A DNA stretch of 6,824 bases. Origin: Thermodesulfobacteriota bacterium (GTDB lineage Bacteria > Desulfobacterota > Desulfocorpusculales > Desulfocorpusculum). Shown one piece after another: positions 1-5,504 of this stretch. The stretch lies in the NCBI GenBank assembly GCA_028275295.1, contig JAPWUY010000097.1:1-6824 (forward strand). Reading direction: 5' to 3'. Each line of letters starts with the position of its first letter. Positions within the stretch are counted from its first letter, which is position 1. The position numbers and the translations under genes were made by a program. Below the pieces are notes generated by a model, which worked only from the letters and a program-made list of their open reading frames with translations, searched no databases and was not told the origin of the DNA.

Positions 1-1706
1 GGCCTCCTCAGCATCTCATAGCCTTCGGAACGAATCTCGCCTATGAGCTTCTCCACCTCCTGCTCCGGAACCAGGTAATTTCTCAGAACGCGAGTGAAGA
101 TCTCTATGGAAGTTTCAAATTCCTCCGGGATCACATGGTCTGCCCCCAAGGCGTAAAGGGGGTCCACCTCCTGAATGTATCTGGTGCGCGCTATTATATG
201 GACACCGGGGTTGAGTTTCCGAGCCAGGAGAACCGTGGAACGAAGGGCGCCCGGGTCGTTTATAGCGATGACAATGGTTCTGGCATTGTGGATTCCCGCC
301 TCCTTCAGAACTGCCTCATGGCTCGCATCCCCGAAGATTATTGGCTCACCCTTTCTCTTCTCTTCTTTGACCGTTTTGGGATTCATCTCCACTATAACGT
401 ATGGGATCCCCACGGCCTTGGCTGCTTTGGCGAGATTCCTCCCATTCAATCCAAATCCAACTATTACGAGGTGGCCGTGGAGGCTTTCCCTTTCATCAAT
501 CCTGGATCCAGCCCTTTCCACTGCCCAGCTGGGTAACCAAGGCCAAGATGCCATGACCTTTCCGAGCCGCTCTCCAGATGCCAGGAGCATAGGGGTCGCT
601 GCCATTGTTAGAACCGAAATGGCCAAGAACACCTGGTAGGCGCTCTGGGAGATGAGATCTTCGACGAGCCCAGATTGAGCGAGGATGAAGGAAAGCTCCC
701 CTATTTGGCTCAACCCAAAACCCATACCCACTGCCACCCTGATGGGAAGTCTCAGGACCATTCCCGCGACTGTGGCAACCACTGCCTTGATGAGGATCAA
801 GCCCAAAGCCCCTATCCCTATCCACACAGGATTGGCCAGAAGGAGTCTCATATCCAGCATCATTCCTATTGATGCGAAGAAGAAACTCATGAACACGTCC
901 CTGAAGGGGAGCACGTTGCCGAGGGCCTCGTGAGCGAAGTCGGACCGGGAAATGAGAATCCCCGCAAGAAGGGCTCCTATGGCAGGGGACAGGCCTTGAG
1001 AGTGGGCAAGCCAAGTCATGAAAAAACAGAGAGCCAGAAGGGCAAGGAGGAACATCTCCCGACTCCTTGCTCTGGCAATCAAGAAGAAGGCCCCGGGAAT
1101 GAGCTTCCAGCCGAGGCCAGCTGCGGCAAACATGATGACAAGCCCCATGAGAGCCCTCATGGCAGCCCCGGTATCCCAGCTGCTCCCTCCCGAAGCCCCT
1201 AGAACTGGGATTGCCAACATCATGGGCACGATCATCAAGTCCTGGAAGATGAGAATCCCCAAGGCCGATTGCCCTTGAGGAGATTGAAGCTTGGCGCTCT
1301 CTTCCAATGAGCGCACAACTATAGCCGTGCTGCTCAGGGAGACAAGCATCCCAGCGAAGATCGCCTTCTCCATGGCAAGACCGGCCATGTGACCCAATGC
1401 CACCACAACCCCAGTCGTGCCTGCTATCTGGATGGAGCCTCCGAGCAACATGGCCCTTTGAAGTCGAGAAATTGTCTCCTGAGAAAACTCCATCCCGATG
1501 GTGAAAAGGAGGAGGGCAACCCCTATTTCCGCTAGGCTCGCCACCTTGAGACTCTCCCCCACCAATCCAAGCCCGTTGGGTCCAGCGATCATCCCCCCGA
1601 CGAAAAAACCGAGGAGGGAAGGGAGCCTAAAGACCTTGCAGAGGGCCAAGGTCCCTATCAAGATGCCGAATAGTGCGACTAACTGTTCCAATGCCGATGC
1701 ATCCAT
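1..1706 (-). CDS. CPA2-family cation:proton antiporter with RCK_N domain (KefB/KefC/YbaL-like), 3' end outside window
   Basis: My reading of the minus strand gives 568 uninterrupted codons from ATG at 1706 to the left edge. The first ~390 residues are hydrophobic antiporter segments. They include the conserved LLFTIGMEFS stretch (~65-75), SLSSTAIV (~123-130) and FQD (Q155, D156), which matches the Q-D pair of KefC-type K+/H+ antiporters rather than the N-D or D-D pair of Na+/H+ types. A soluble RCK_N (TrkA_N) Rossmann domain follows from ~412, with VIVGFGLNG (GxGxxG at G417-G422), an acidic residue closing the second strand (E440) and GDAS (D460). It acts in the inner membrane, probably exporting K+ in exchange for H+ under nucleotide control. 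The sequence breaks off after the RCK_N domain, so a C-terminal RCK_C domain cannot be judged. The start has a GAGGGG-type ribosome site inside a 50-base gap after the phosphatase gene, so it is probably the third gene of that operon. The family is sure; the transported ion is inferred. Confidence 0.93.
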   Translation of the reverse strand, partial: MDASALEQLVALFGILIGTLALCKVFRLPSLLGFFVGGMIAGPNGLGLVGESLKVASLAEIGVALLLFTIGMEFSQETISRLQRAMLLGGSIQIAGTTGVVVALGHMAGLAMEKAIFAGMLVSLSSTAIVVRSLEESAKLQSPQGQSALGILIFQDLMIVPMMLAIPVLGASGGSSWDTGAAMRALMGLVIMFAAAGLGWKLIPGAFFLIARARSREMFLLALLALCFFMTWLAHSQGLSPAIGALLAGILISRSDFAHEALGNVLPFRDVFMSFFFASIGMMLDMRLLLANPVWIGIGALGLILIKAVVATVAGMVLRLPIRVAVGMGFGLSQIGELSFILAQSGLVEDLISQSAYQVFLAISVLTMAATPMLLASGERLGKVMASWPWLPSWAVERAGSRIDERESLHGHLVIVGFGLNGRNLAKAAKAVGIPYVIVEMNPKTVKEEKRKGEPIIFGDASHEAVLKEAGIHNARTIVIAINDPGALRSTVLLARKLNPGVHIIARTRYIQEVDPLYALGADHVIPEEFETSIEIFTRVLRNYLVPEQEVEKLIGEIRSEGYEMLRR

Positions 1707-1756
1707 GGGGGATCCCCTCTATTCCCCTTAAGCCCGAATTATCCTTCGATATGCCT

Positions 1757-2572
1757 TCAGCCCAAGTGGGGGATCACTTCCCGCAAGTCCGATTTTTCAC
1801 TCTTCGGACACACCAAGAGAATCCTCCCCTCTCTCATCTCCTTTTCCCCGAATTTTCTCAGGAACTCCTCTAGCGCCTCATTGTAGTTGAAAGCGATCCC
1901 CATGCCACCCCTCCTAGCTATCTCGAGGATGCCCATGCTGTCACCCATTGTATCTCCCATATGGGCCAAGGCTTCTATTTCCACACCCAACTCAGCGGCA
2001 AAGTCCATGGCTATAGAGGCCTTGGCGCTTTCATCCTTGAGTCCCAGTTCAATGGTACCGGTAGCCCTTATTTCCGTGTAAAGGGGGTCTCGCCTCACAT
2101 GGGGTCTTTCAACGTAACTCCTCACGAGGTCCTCAAGCTCCTCCTCATGGATTTCCTCCCCGGTTCTCCAATCGGCGAACACGAGCCTGTTGCAGCGGAA
2201 CATGAGGTCCTTCATGGAAAGGAGATAGCGCATAGCGTAGAGGGTCACAGTGTAACCCGTGGAGACTATGGCGATATGGATGGAGCTCCTTTTCAGATGA
2301 TTCATGAATGGGCCGAATCCGTCCACGAACCTCATTCCATCCATGGTGTACTGTATTGCCGAGGCAAGGGGCATCCCCTCGCTCATCCTGCCAGCTATTC
2401 TGAAGGTCTCCTCCATGGACATGAGGCCCCTTGTCTGAAGGCCGAAAGCCCTAGCTGCCTCATCCAGCCGACCTCTCTCGTTGGGAAAGGCCCACTGGAT
2501 CATCTCCTGCATGGTGTGGGAGTGGACAAGCGTGCCGTTCAAATCCGATGAAAGGAGCTTCACCTTTGCCAT
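1757..2572 (-). CDS. HAD-superfamily phosphatase-like hydrolase (DxN variant of motif I)
   Basis: The 271-residue protein has all four HAD motifs in order. Motif I is SSDLNGTL with nucleophile D10, motif II is AIVSTGYT with S104/T105, the motif III lysine is K184, and motif IV is GDTMGD with the metal-binding pair D207/D211. About 85 residues separate motifs I and II, leaving room for a helical C1 cap, as in phosphoserine-phosphatase-like (HAD-IB) enzymes. The oddity is N12, where most phosphatases have a second aspartate (DxD) serving as general acid-base; this suggests altered catalysis or a specialised substrate. The start is well supported: a near-perfect Shine-Dalgarno (GGGAGGTGAT) lies 7 bases upstream. 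It sits 12 bases after the EamA transporter gene and 50 bases before the antiporter gene, so co-transcription is likely. It should be cytosolic, with no signal peptide visible. The substrate cannot be deduced. Confidence 0.88.
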   Translation of the reverse strand: MAKVKLLSSDLNGTLVHSHTMQEMIQWAFPNERGRLDEAARAFGLQTRGLMSMEETFRIAGRMSEGMPLASAIQYTMDGMRFVDGFGPFMNHLKRSSIHIAIVSTGYTVTLYAMRYLLSMKDLMFRCNRLVFADWRTGEEIHEEELEDLVRSYVERPHVRRDPLYTEIRATGTIELGLKDESAKASIAMDFAAELGVEIEALAHMGDTMGDSMGILEIARRGGMGIAFNYNEALEEFLRKFGEKEMREGRILLVCPKSEKSDLREVIPHLG

Positions 2573-2575
2573 GAG

Positions 2576-2585
2576 ATCACCTCCC
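2576..2585 (-). promoter_or_regulatory. Strong Shine-Dalgarno site of the HAD gene
   Basis: On the minus strand this reads GGGAGGTGAT, nearly full complementarity to the 3' end of 16S rRNA, with GGAGG 7 bases before the ATG at 2572. Its first base is the T-side neighbour of the transporter stop: the TAG stop occupies 2585-2587 and shares base 2585. The site therefore fixes the HAD start and argues for translation from a transcript shared with the transporter. Confidence 0.9.
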
Positions 2586-3520
2586 TATAAAACCCACCCA
2601 TGAGAACTCGGAGGGCTCTTTCCTTTTCTTCTCAGCACTTCGGGTGCCAGGACCTGTTGTTCTCTGTCCACCTGGAGTATCACTATGGCCGCGATGACGA
2701 GAAGTCCCCCTATCACCTGAAGCCCCTCCATGACCTCCCCCAGGATCAAAAACGAGATTAGCCCTGCTGATATGGGCTCTAGGGTGGCAGTCACAATGGC
2801 CCTCGTGGATCTGAGATAGTTGATACCTAGAAGGTAGAGAGCGAAGGGGAGCACAGTGCCCATCACTGCTACCCAGAGGATTCCGAGAAGCCGGGTGAGG
2901 TCCACGAAGATTTTGGCGTATCCTCCGGGAGGGACAACCACGTGCCAGAATATGGCGGAAGTGAGCATGGCGTAAAACAAGACGGTCCATGGATCGTGCC
3001 TGTGCATGCCCCTTTCGGACAGAAGGGTGTAAGCTGAAAAACACAGGGCAGCTGCAACTCCCCCTACGAGTCCCTGTTTGTTCAGCTTCAAGAGCTCGAG
3101 ATTGTAGCCACCAACCACGAGGTAACACCCGGCCAAAGCCAAAACAAGGGCGAGGGATTTGGGCACGGTGATCCTCTCGGACCAAAACGCCATGGCATAG
3201 ACGGCTACAAACACAGGGGCCATGTACTGGAGCAAGATAGCGGCACCTACCTGAATCTTGCCTATGGCGTAAAAATAGGTCGCATTGTTGAGAGCCATGA
3301 GAAAACCCAAAATTGCTAAAACGGGAAGATCTCGGAGCTGCAACCTGAGAAGATCCCTCCTTTTGGCCAAAAGCCATATCCCCAAAAGCAAAGTAGCGAA
3401 AGAGGCCCTGAACTGAACGAGCTCCATGAGCCCCAAACCCTCTCGCATCATCCACTTTCCCGCAACACCAGAGGAGGCCCAGAGAATGGCTGCCCAAGCA
3501 ACGAAAATATATCCCTTCAC
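2585..3520 (-). CDS. EamA/DMT-family membrane transporter, GTG start preferred
   Basis: The 311-residue protein reads as about ten membrane helices in two EamA repeats. The first repeat opens with GYIFVAWAAILWASSG and includes NNATYFYAIGKIQVGAAILLQ. The second repeat (from ~145) ends with the typical LEPISAGLISFLILGE signature, followed by a last helix and a basic tail. Family members are inner-membrane exporters of metabolites such as amino acids or nucleotide derivatives; the substrate is unknown here. The open frame reaches back to an ATG at 3634, but those extra 38 residues are not membrane-like and start upstream of the likely promoter. GTG at 3520, immediately before KGYIF and about 10 bases after a GGGGGA ribosome site, fits the family length (~300). 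A TTG at 3538 is a less likely alternative, since its GGAGG is only 2 bases away. It is the first gene of the proposed transporter-phosphatase-antiporter operon. Confidence 0.9.
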   Translation of the reverse strand: MKGYIFVAWAAILWASSGVAGKWMMREGLGLMELVQFRASFATLLLGIWLLAKRRDLLRLQLRDLPVLAILGFLMALNNATYFYAIGKIQVGAAILLQYMAPVFVAVYAMAFWSERITVPKSLALVLALAGCYLVVGGYNLELLKLNKQGLVGGVAAALCFSAYTLLSERGMHRHDPWTVLFYAMLTSAIFWHVVVPPGGYAKIFVDLTRLLGILWVAVMGTVLPFALYLLGINYLRSTRAIVTATLEPISAGLISFLILGEVMEGLQVIGGLLVIAAIVILQVDREQQVLAPEVLRRKGKSPPSSHGWVL

Positions 3521-3575
3521 CCTGAAAGAATCCCCCAATCCCTCCCAATTTGGAGTGCAAAAAACCCGAAAGGCT

Positions 3576-3604
3576 ATCTTACCCGAATCCACCCCTCTCG
3601 CCAA
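3576..3604 (-). promoter_or_regulatory. Candidate sigma70-type promoter for the transporter-phosphatase-antiporter operon
   Basis: On the minus strand a -35 box TTGGCG (3599-3604) and a -10 box TAAGAT (3576-3581) are separated by exactly 17 bases, each matching 4 of 6 consensus positions. Transcription would start near 3569, about 49 bases ahead of the GTG at 3520. It would exclude the ATG at 3634 as the transporter start. This is a prediction from spacing and similarity only. Confidence 0.45.
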
Positions 3605-3623
3605 AGGCCCCCTCGGGAGGATC

Positions 3624-3689
3624 TCATGGCCCATTGCCCTCGAAAGAAGGAATCTTCCCGTTCACCCATTTTATCTTCTCCAATTCCAT
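3624..3689 (-). CDS. Doubtful 21-residue small ORF or gene remnant (MELEKIKWVNGKIP...)
   Basis: On the minus strand an ATG at 3689 opens a 21-codon frame ending in TGA at 3624-3626. An AAGGAGG lies 11 bases upstream. The peptide begins MELEKIKWVNGKIP, whose WVNGKI resembles the N-terminus of class IV aminotransferases, but this is far too short to assign. It ends inside the longer upstream extension of the transporter frame (ATG at 3634), in another frame. It could be a small protein, the decayed start of a lost gene, or chance. I list it because its ribosome site and codon use look genuine. Confidence 0.2.
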   Translation of the reverse strand: MELEKIKWVNGKIPSFEGNGP

Positions 3690-3737
3690 GCCTCTGGGCC
3701 CCTCCTTAAACCCCAAGAGAACCCTCGGCATGCTCGA

Positions 3738-3869
3738 GACCTCGCCAGATGGACGCACAGGGTGCATCCCTTCGGGAAAACCACTCTCCCCAGGATCTCG
3801 GGCCTTTCCCCGCTAGGTCATCCCAGCTCGGATCACGAATCCCCGGGAGGGGCGGGCTCCCCACGCCCG
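3738..3869 (+). repeat. Array unit 1
   Basis: Stem A (3751-3769) is GGACGCAC-AGG-GTGCATCC with one non-pairing position (C opposite A on this strand, G opposite U on the other). Hairpin M is GGCCT/AGGTC (3801-3805 with 3815-3819), using one G-U pair on the plus strand. Hairpin B is GGGAG/CTCCC (3845-3849 with 3857-3861); relative to the other units one C-G pair has become G-C. The linker hairpin D1 is GCCAC-CCAT-GTGGC (3923-3936). Confidence 0.75.
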
Positions 3870-3962
3870 GAGGAAGGCACCGGTTTGACCGAGGCATGTC
3901 TCCATTAGGCCACGGCCACCCGGCCACCCATGTGGCGCGATGAAATGCCGTGGCACGAGCAA

Positions 3963-4095
3963 GGCCTTGCAACGCGGACGCACAGAGTGCGTCCCTCCGA
4001 GAAAAGCGGCCTTCGCGCCGTCCCTTGCTTTGCCCCCGCAACGCCTTCTCCCCATCGCTTGGCCATCTCGCGGAGGGGCGGGCTCCGCACGCCCG
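3963..4095 (+). repeat. Array unit 2
   Basis: Stem A (3976-3994) is a perfect 8-bp stem, GGACGCAC-AGA-GTGCGTCC. The middle section differs from the other units, but a different hairpin, TTGC-CCCC-GCAA (4030-4041), sits where M is expected. Hairpin B, GCGGAG/CTCCGC (4070-4075 with 4083-4088), is followed by the conserved ACGCCCG. Linker hairpin D2 is CAAACG-TT-CGTTTG (4141-4154). Confidence 0.75.
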
Positions 4096-4519
4096 TCTAG
4101 CAGGCTTCGCTTCCACCCGGGGATCGCCTCATTAAGCCACCAAACGTTCGTTTGACGCCGATGATTATGTTATGCCTCGGCTTGCGTATGGCCTTGCCAC
4201 GCGGACGCACAGAGTGCGTCCCTCCGAAAAAGACGCCTCTCGCCTCGTCTCCGGGCTTTCCTCCGTAAGGCCATCCTTGCTGGGCTGGCCATCCGCGGAG
4301 GGGCGGGCTCCGCACGCCCGTCTAGCAGACTTCGCTTCCACCCGGGGATCGTCTCATTAAGCCACCAAACGTTCGTTTGACCCCGATGATTATGTTATGC
4401 CTCGGCTTGCGTATGGCCTTGCCACGCGGACGCACAGAGTGCGTCCCTCCGAAAAAGCCGCCTCTCGCCTCGTCTCCGGGCCTTCCTCCGTAAGGCCATC
4501 CTTGCTGGGCTGGCCATCC
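4070..4519. repeat. Recent 225-bp tandem duplication inside the array
   Basis: Segments 4070-4294 and 4295-4519 align without gaps and differ at five positions (4104/4329, 4127/4352, 4157/4382, 4233/4458, 4257/4482), that is 220 of 225 identical. A third partial copy covers 4520-4545. The repeat boundaries fall at hairpin B, which may be where misalignment or strand slippage produced the duplication. The 4257/4482 difference lies in stem M and exchanges a G-U for a G-C pair on the plus strand. Confidence 0.95.
4190..4320 (+). repeat. Array unit 3
   Basis: Stem A (4203-4221) is perfect. Hairpin M (4254-4272) is GGCTTT/AAGGCC with one plus-strand G-U pair. Hairpin B is GCGGAG/CTCCGC (4295-4300 with 4308-4313). 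The linker D3, CAAACG-TT-CGTTTG (4366-4379), is identical to D2. It is nearly identical to unit 4 apart from isolated substitutions. Confidence 0.8.
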
Positions 4520-4545
4520 GCGGAGGGGCGGGCTCCGCACGCCCG
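4415..4545 (+). repeat. Array unit 4
   Basis: Stem A (4428-4446) is perfect. Hairpin M (4479-4497) is GGCCTT/AAGGCC, fully Watson-Crick. Hairpin B is at 4520-4538. Similarity to unit 3 stops abruptly at the end of B (4545), where a different linker begins. That linker contains CACATGTC (4570-4577) facing GACATGTG (4605-4612), with GGCCC/GGGTC (4585-4589 with 4592-4596) nested inside; together these form D4. Confidence 0.8.
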
Positions 4546-4641
4546 CAGGGATGGCTTGGGCCTAATTGACACATGTCCCCACTAGGCCCCCGGGTCATCT
4601 TTGAGACATGTGGTGGAAATGAGATGCCCGGGCTTGCGTAC

Positions 4642-4772
4642 GGCCTCGCAACGCGGACGCGGAGACCGCGTCCCTCCGGGAAAACTGCCTTTCGCGACAT
4701 CTCGGGGCTTTCCCCCATGAGGCCATCTTGCCTTGGACGGTCCCCCGCGGAGGGGCGGGCTCCGCACGCCCG
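4642..4772 (+). repeat. Array unit 5
   Basis: Stem A (4655-4673) is GGACGCGG-AGA-CCGCGTCC. Against the other units two adjacent pairs have changed on both sides together, so all 8 pairs are kept. Hairpin M (4706-4724) is GGCTTT/GAGGCC, keeping six pairs only if plus-strand G-U pairs are counted. Hairpin B (4747-4765) is the standard form. The linker hairpin D5 is the perfect palindrome GGTTGCGCAACC (4807-4818). Confidence 0.8.
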
Positions 4773-4868
4773 CAATGACACCATTGGCTTCACCAAGACG
4801 TTCCATGGTTGCGCAACCGGCAGCCCGCCCAGCCATCCCTGATGATGAAAATGGCTCCGCATGAATAC

Positions 4869-4995
4869 GGCCTCGCCAGATGGACGCACAGGGTGCGTCC
4901 AACCGAATCAGGCCATGCTTCCCGTCGCTTCCCACAGGGCCATCTCCCTGGAGCTCGCCCCCTCTCGAGGAACACTCGATTGGGCGGATCCATCT
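4869..4995 (+). repeat. Array unit 6, degenerate, running into the gcvH promoter
   Basis: Stem A (4882-4900) is perfect with an AGG loop, and the flank CGCCAGAT matches unit 1, so the outermost two units resemble each other more than the inner ones here. Middle hairpin CAGGG-CCATCT-CCCTG (4935-4950) and TCGAG-GAACA-CTCGA (4965-4979) lie close to the expected M and B places but have different sequences. The palindrome 5027-5042 lies near the expected D place. The end of the unit is uncertain. Confidence 0.5.
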
Positions 4996-5026
4996 TCCAT
5001 TTCGGCAAATAAGCCCTTGGACTCGG

Positions 5027-5042
5027 GGACATTGCAATGTCC
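5027..5042. promoter_or_regulatory. 16-bp perfect palindrome, candidate operator of gcvH
   Basis: GGACATTGCAATGTCC is self-complementary over all 16 bases, flanked a little further out by CTCG (5022-5025) and CGAG (5046-5049). It overlaps the proposed -35 box of gcvH, so a dimeric regulator bound here could repress or activate the operon. It also falls close to the position expected for linker hairpin D of array unit 6. It could therefore be an array remnant rather than an operator, or both. Confidence 0.55.
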
Positions 5043-5059
5043 GGGCGAGGGATTACAAT
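5032..5059 (+). promoter_or_regulatory. Candidate sigma70-type promoter of gcvH-gcvPA
   Basis: A -35 box TTGCAA (5032-5037, 4 of 6 matches) and a -10 box TACAAT (5054-5059, 5 of 6 matches) are separated by 16 bases. Transcription would start near 5066, leaving a leader of about 40 bases, which is too short for a riboswitch. The -35 box lies inside the palindrome at 5027-5042. This is a prediction. Confidence 0.5.
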
Positions 5060-5106
5060 AGCAGTCGGCCACTTGGGCCAATGAAACAAAAAAGAGGAGA
5101 CCTGTC

Positions 5107-5496
5107 ATGCTCATACCGGAAGATTGCAGGTATACGAAGGATCACGAGTGGGCTAGGCTGCAAGGAGGAAAGGTGAGGGTCGGAATAACTGACTTCGCCC
5201 AGCAACAGCTAGGGGATGTGGTGTATATTGAACTCCCGTCCAAGGGCGACAGAGTCGAAGGTGGCAAGCCTTTCGGTGTAATAGAGTCTGTCAAGGCAGT
5301 ATCGGATCTCATATCCCCAGTCACCGGAGTTGTGGACGAGGTGAATACGGATCTCTTGCAACATCCAGAATGGGTCAACCAGGATCCGTACGGGAAGGGC
5401 TGGATGATACTCATTCTGCCAGATAACCCCTCCCAGTGGGAGGAGCTACTGGATGCCAGGGCTTACGAATCTCTTCTCTCGGAAGAGGGTAAATAG
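5107..5496 (+). CDS. gcvH: Glycine cleavage system H protein (lipoyl carrier)
   Basis: The 129-residue product matches the usual H-protein length. It starts with the typical IPEDCRYTKDHEW, continues with VGITDFAQQQLGDVVYIELP, and has the lipoylation site ESVKAVSD with the modified lysine at K63. The family's tail features, NQDPYGKGWM and a final acidic helix, are present. The lipoyl arm shuttles the aminomethyl group from the P-protein to the T-protein and carries reducing equivalents to the L-protein in the cytosol. The ATG at 5107 follows a GAGGAG ribosome site by 7 bases. The gene ends 8 bases before gcvPA, so the two are surely co-transcribed. The assignment is secure. Confidence 0.97.
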   Translation: MLIPEDCRYTKDHEWARLQGGKVRVGITDFAQQQLGDVVYIELPSKGDRVEGGKPFGVIESVKAVSDLISPVTGVVDEVNTDLLQHPEWVNQDPYGKGWMILILPDNPSQWEELLDARAYESLLSEEGK

Positions 5497-5504
5497 AGGT
5501 GAAA

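Larger units (their letters stand above)
3521..3737 (-). other. Leader and promoter region of the transporter operon
   Basis: This stretch between the transporter start and the first array unit holds the likely promoter (3576-3604), a ~49-base leader and a doubtful small open frame (3624-3689). I see no RNA gene or terminator in it. It shows no convincing copy of the array unit, although the array period would place one here. Confidence 0.6.
3738..5042. repeat. Tandem array of six 225-227 bp structured non-coding units
   Basis: The six stem-A hairpins start at 3751, 3976, 4203, 4428, 4655 and 4882, giving steps of 225, 227, 225, 227 and 227. The five recognisable B hairpins start at 3845, 4070, 4295, 4520 and 4747. 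Each unit is about 130 bases of related sequence (A-M-B) plus a ~95-base linker carrying another inverted repeat (D). The period holds where linkers have diverged almost beyond recognition. Linkers 1, 2 and 4 still share traces such as a CATGTCTCCATTAGGCC-like stretch, which points to old tandem duplication rather than independent insertions. The 227 steps shift the reading frame, so the array is not coding. It fills most of the gap between two divergent operons. I do not recognise the family. It could be an RNA array transcribed toward gcvH, or a DNA-level repeat. Confidence 0.85.

Noticed and set aside
2577..3560. 327-codon open frame overlapping the transporter gene
   Set aside because: It is a shifted-frame shadow: its sequence lacks membrane segments or motifs, while the overlapping frame has a full EamA signature.
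3521..3634. Transporter start at the ATG at 3634
   Set aside because: The extra 38 residues are not membrane-like, exceed the family's usual N-terminus and would begin upstream of the best promoter candidate.
4070..4094. H-type pseudoknot combining GCGGAG/CTCCGC with GGGCG/CGCCC
   Set aside because: Only one base would be left to cross a six-pair stem, which is sterically unlikely. The two pairings are better viewed as alternatives.
4838..4853. Hammerhead ribozyme core (CTGATGA followed by GAAA)
   Set aside because: The two motifs are adjacent with no room for stem II, and no flanking stems pair. It is a chance match found in only one linker.
3706..5037. Many open frames of 60-170 codons on both strands of the array, some giving nearly identical peptides
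   Set aside because: They arise from GC-rich repeats. The 227-bp steps shift the frame between units while hairpins stay in register, and the predicted peptides are low-complexity Arg/Pro/Ala mixtures without ribosome sites or motifs.
3738..5042. CRISPR array
   Set aside because: Repeats of about 130 bases with ~95-base linkers are far outside CRISPR dimensions, linkers are partly duplicated and homologous, and no cas gene is present.
3738..5042. Integron cassette array with attC sites
   Set aside because: There are no convincing paired GTTRRRY and RYYYAAC core sites at unit ends, no cassette genes between the hairpins and no integrase in the window.
5043..5106. Glycine riboswitch ahead of gcvH
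   Set aside because: The likely leader is only about 40 bases, and I could not find the conserved glycine aptamer cores here or just upstream.
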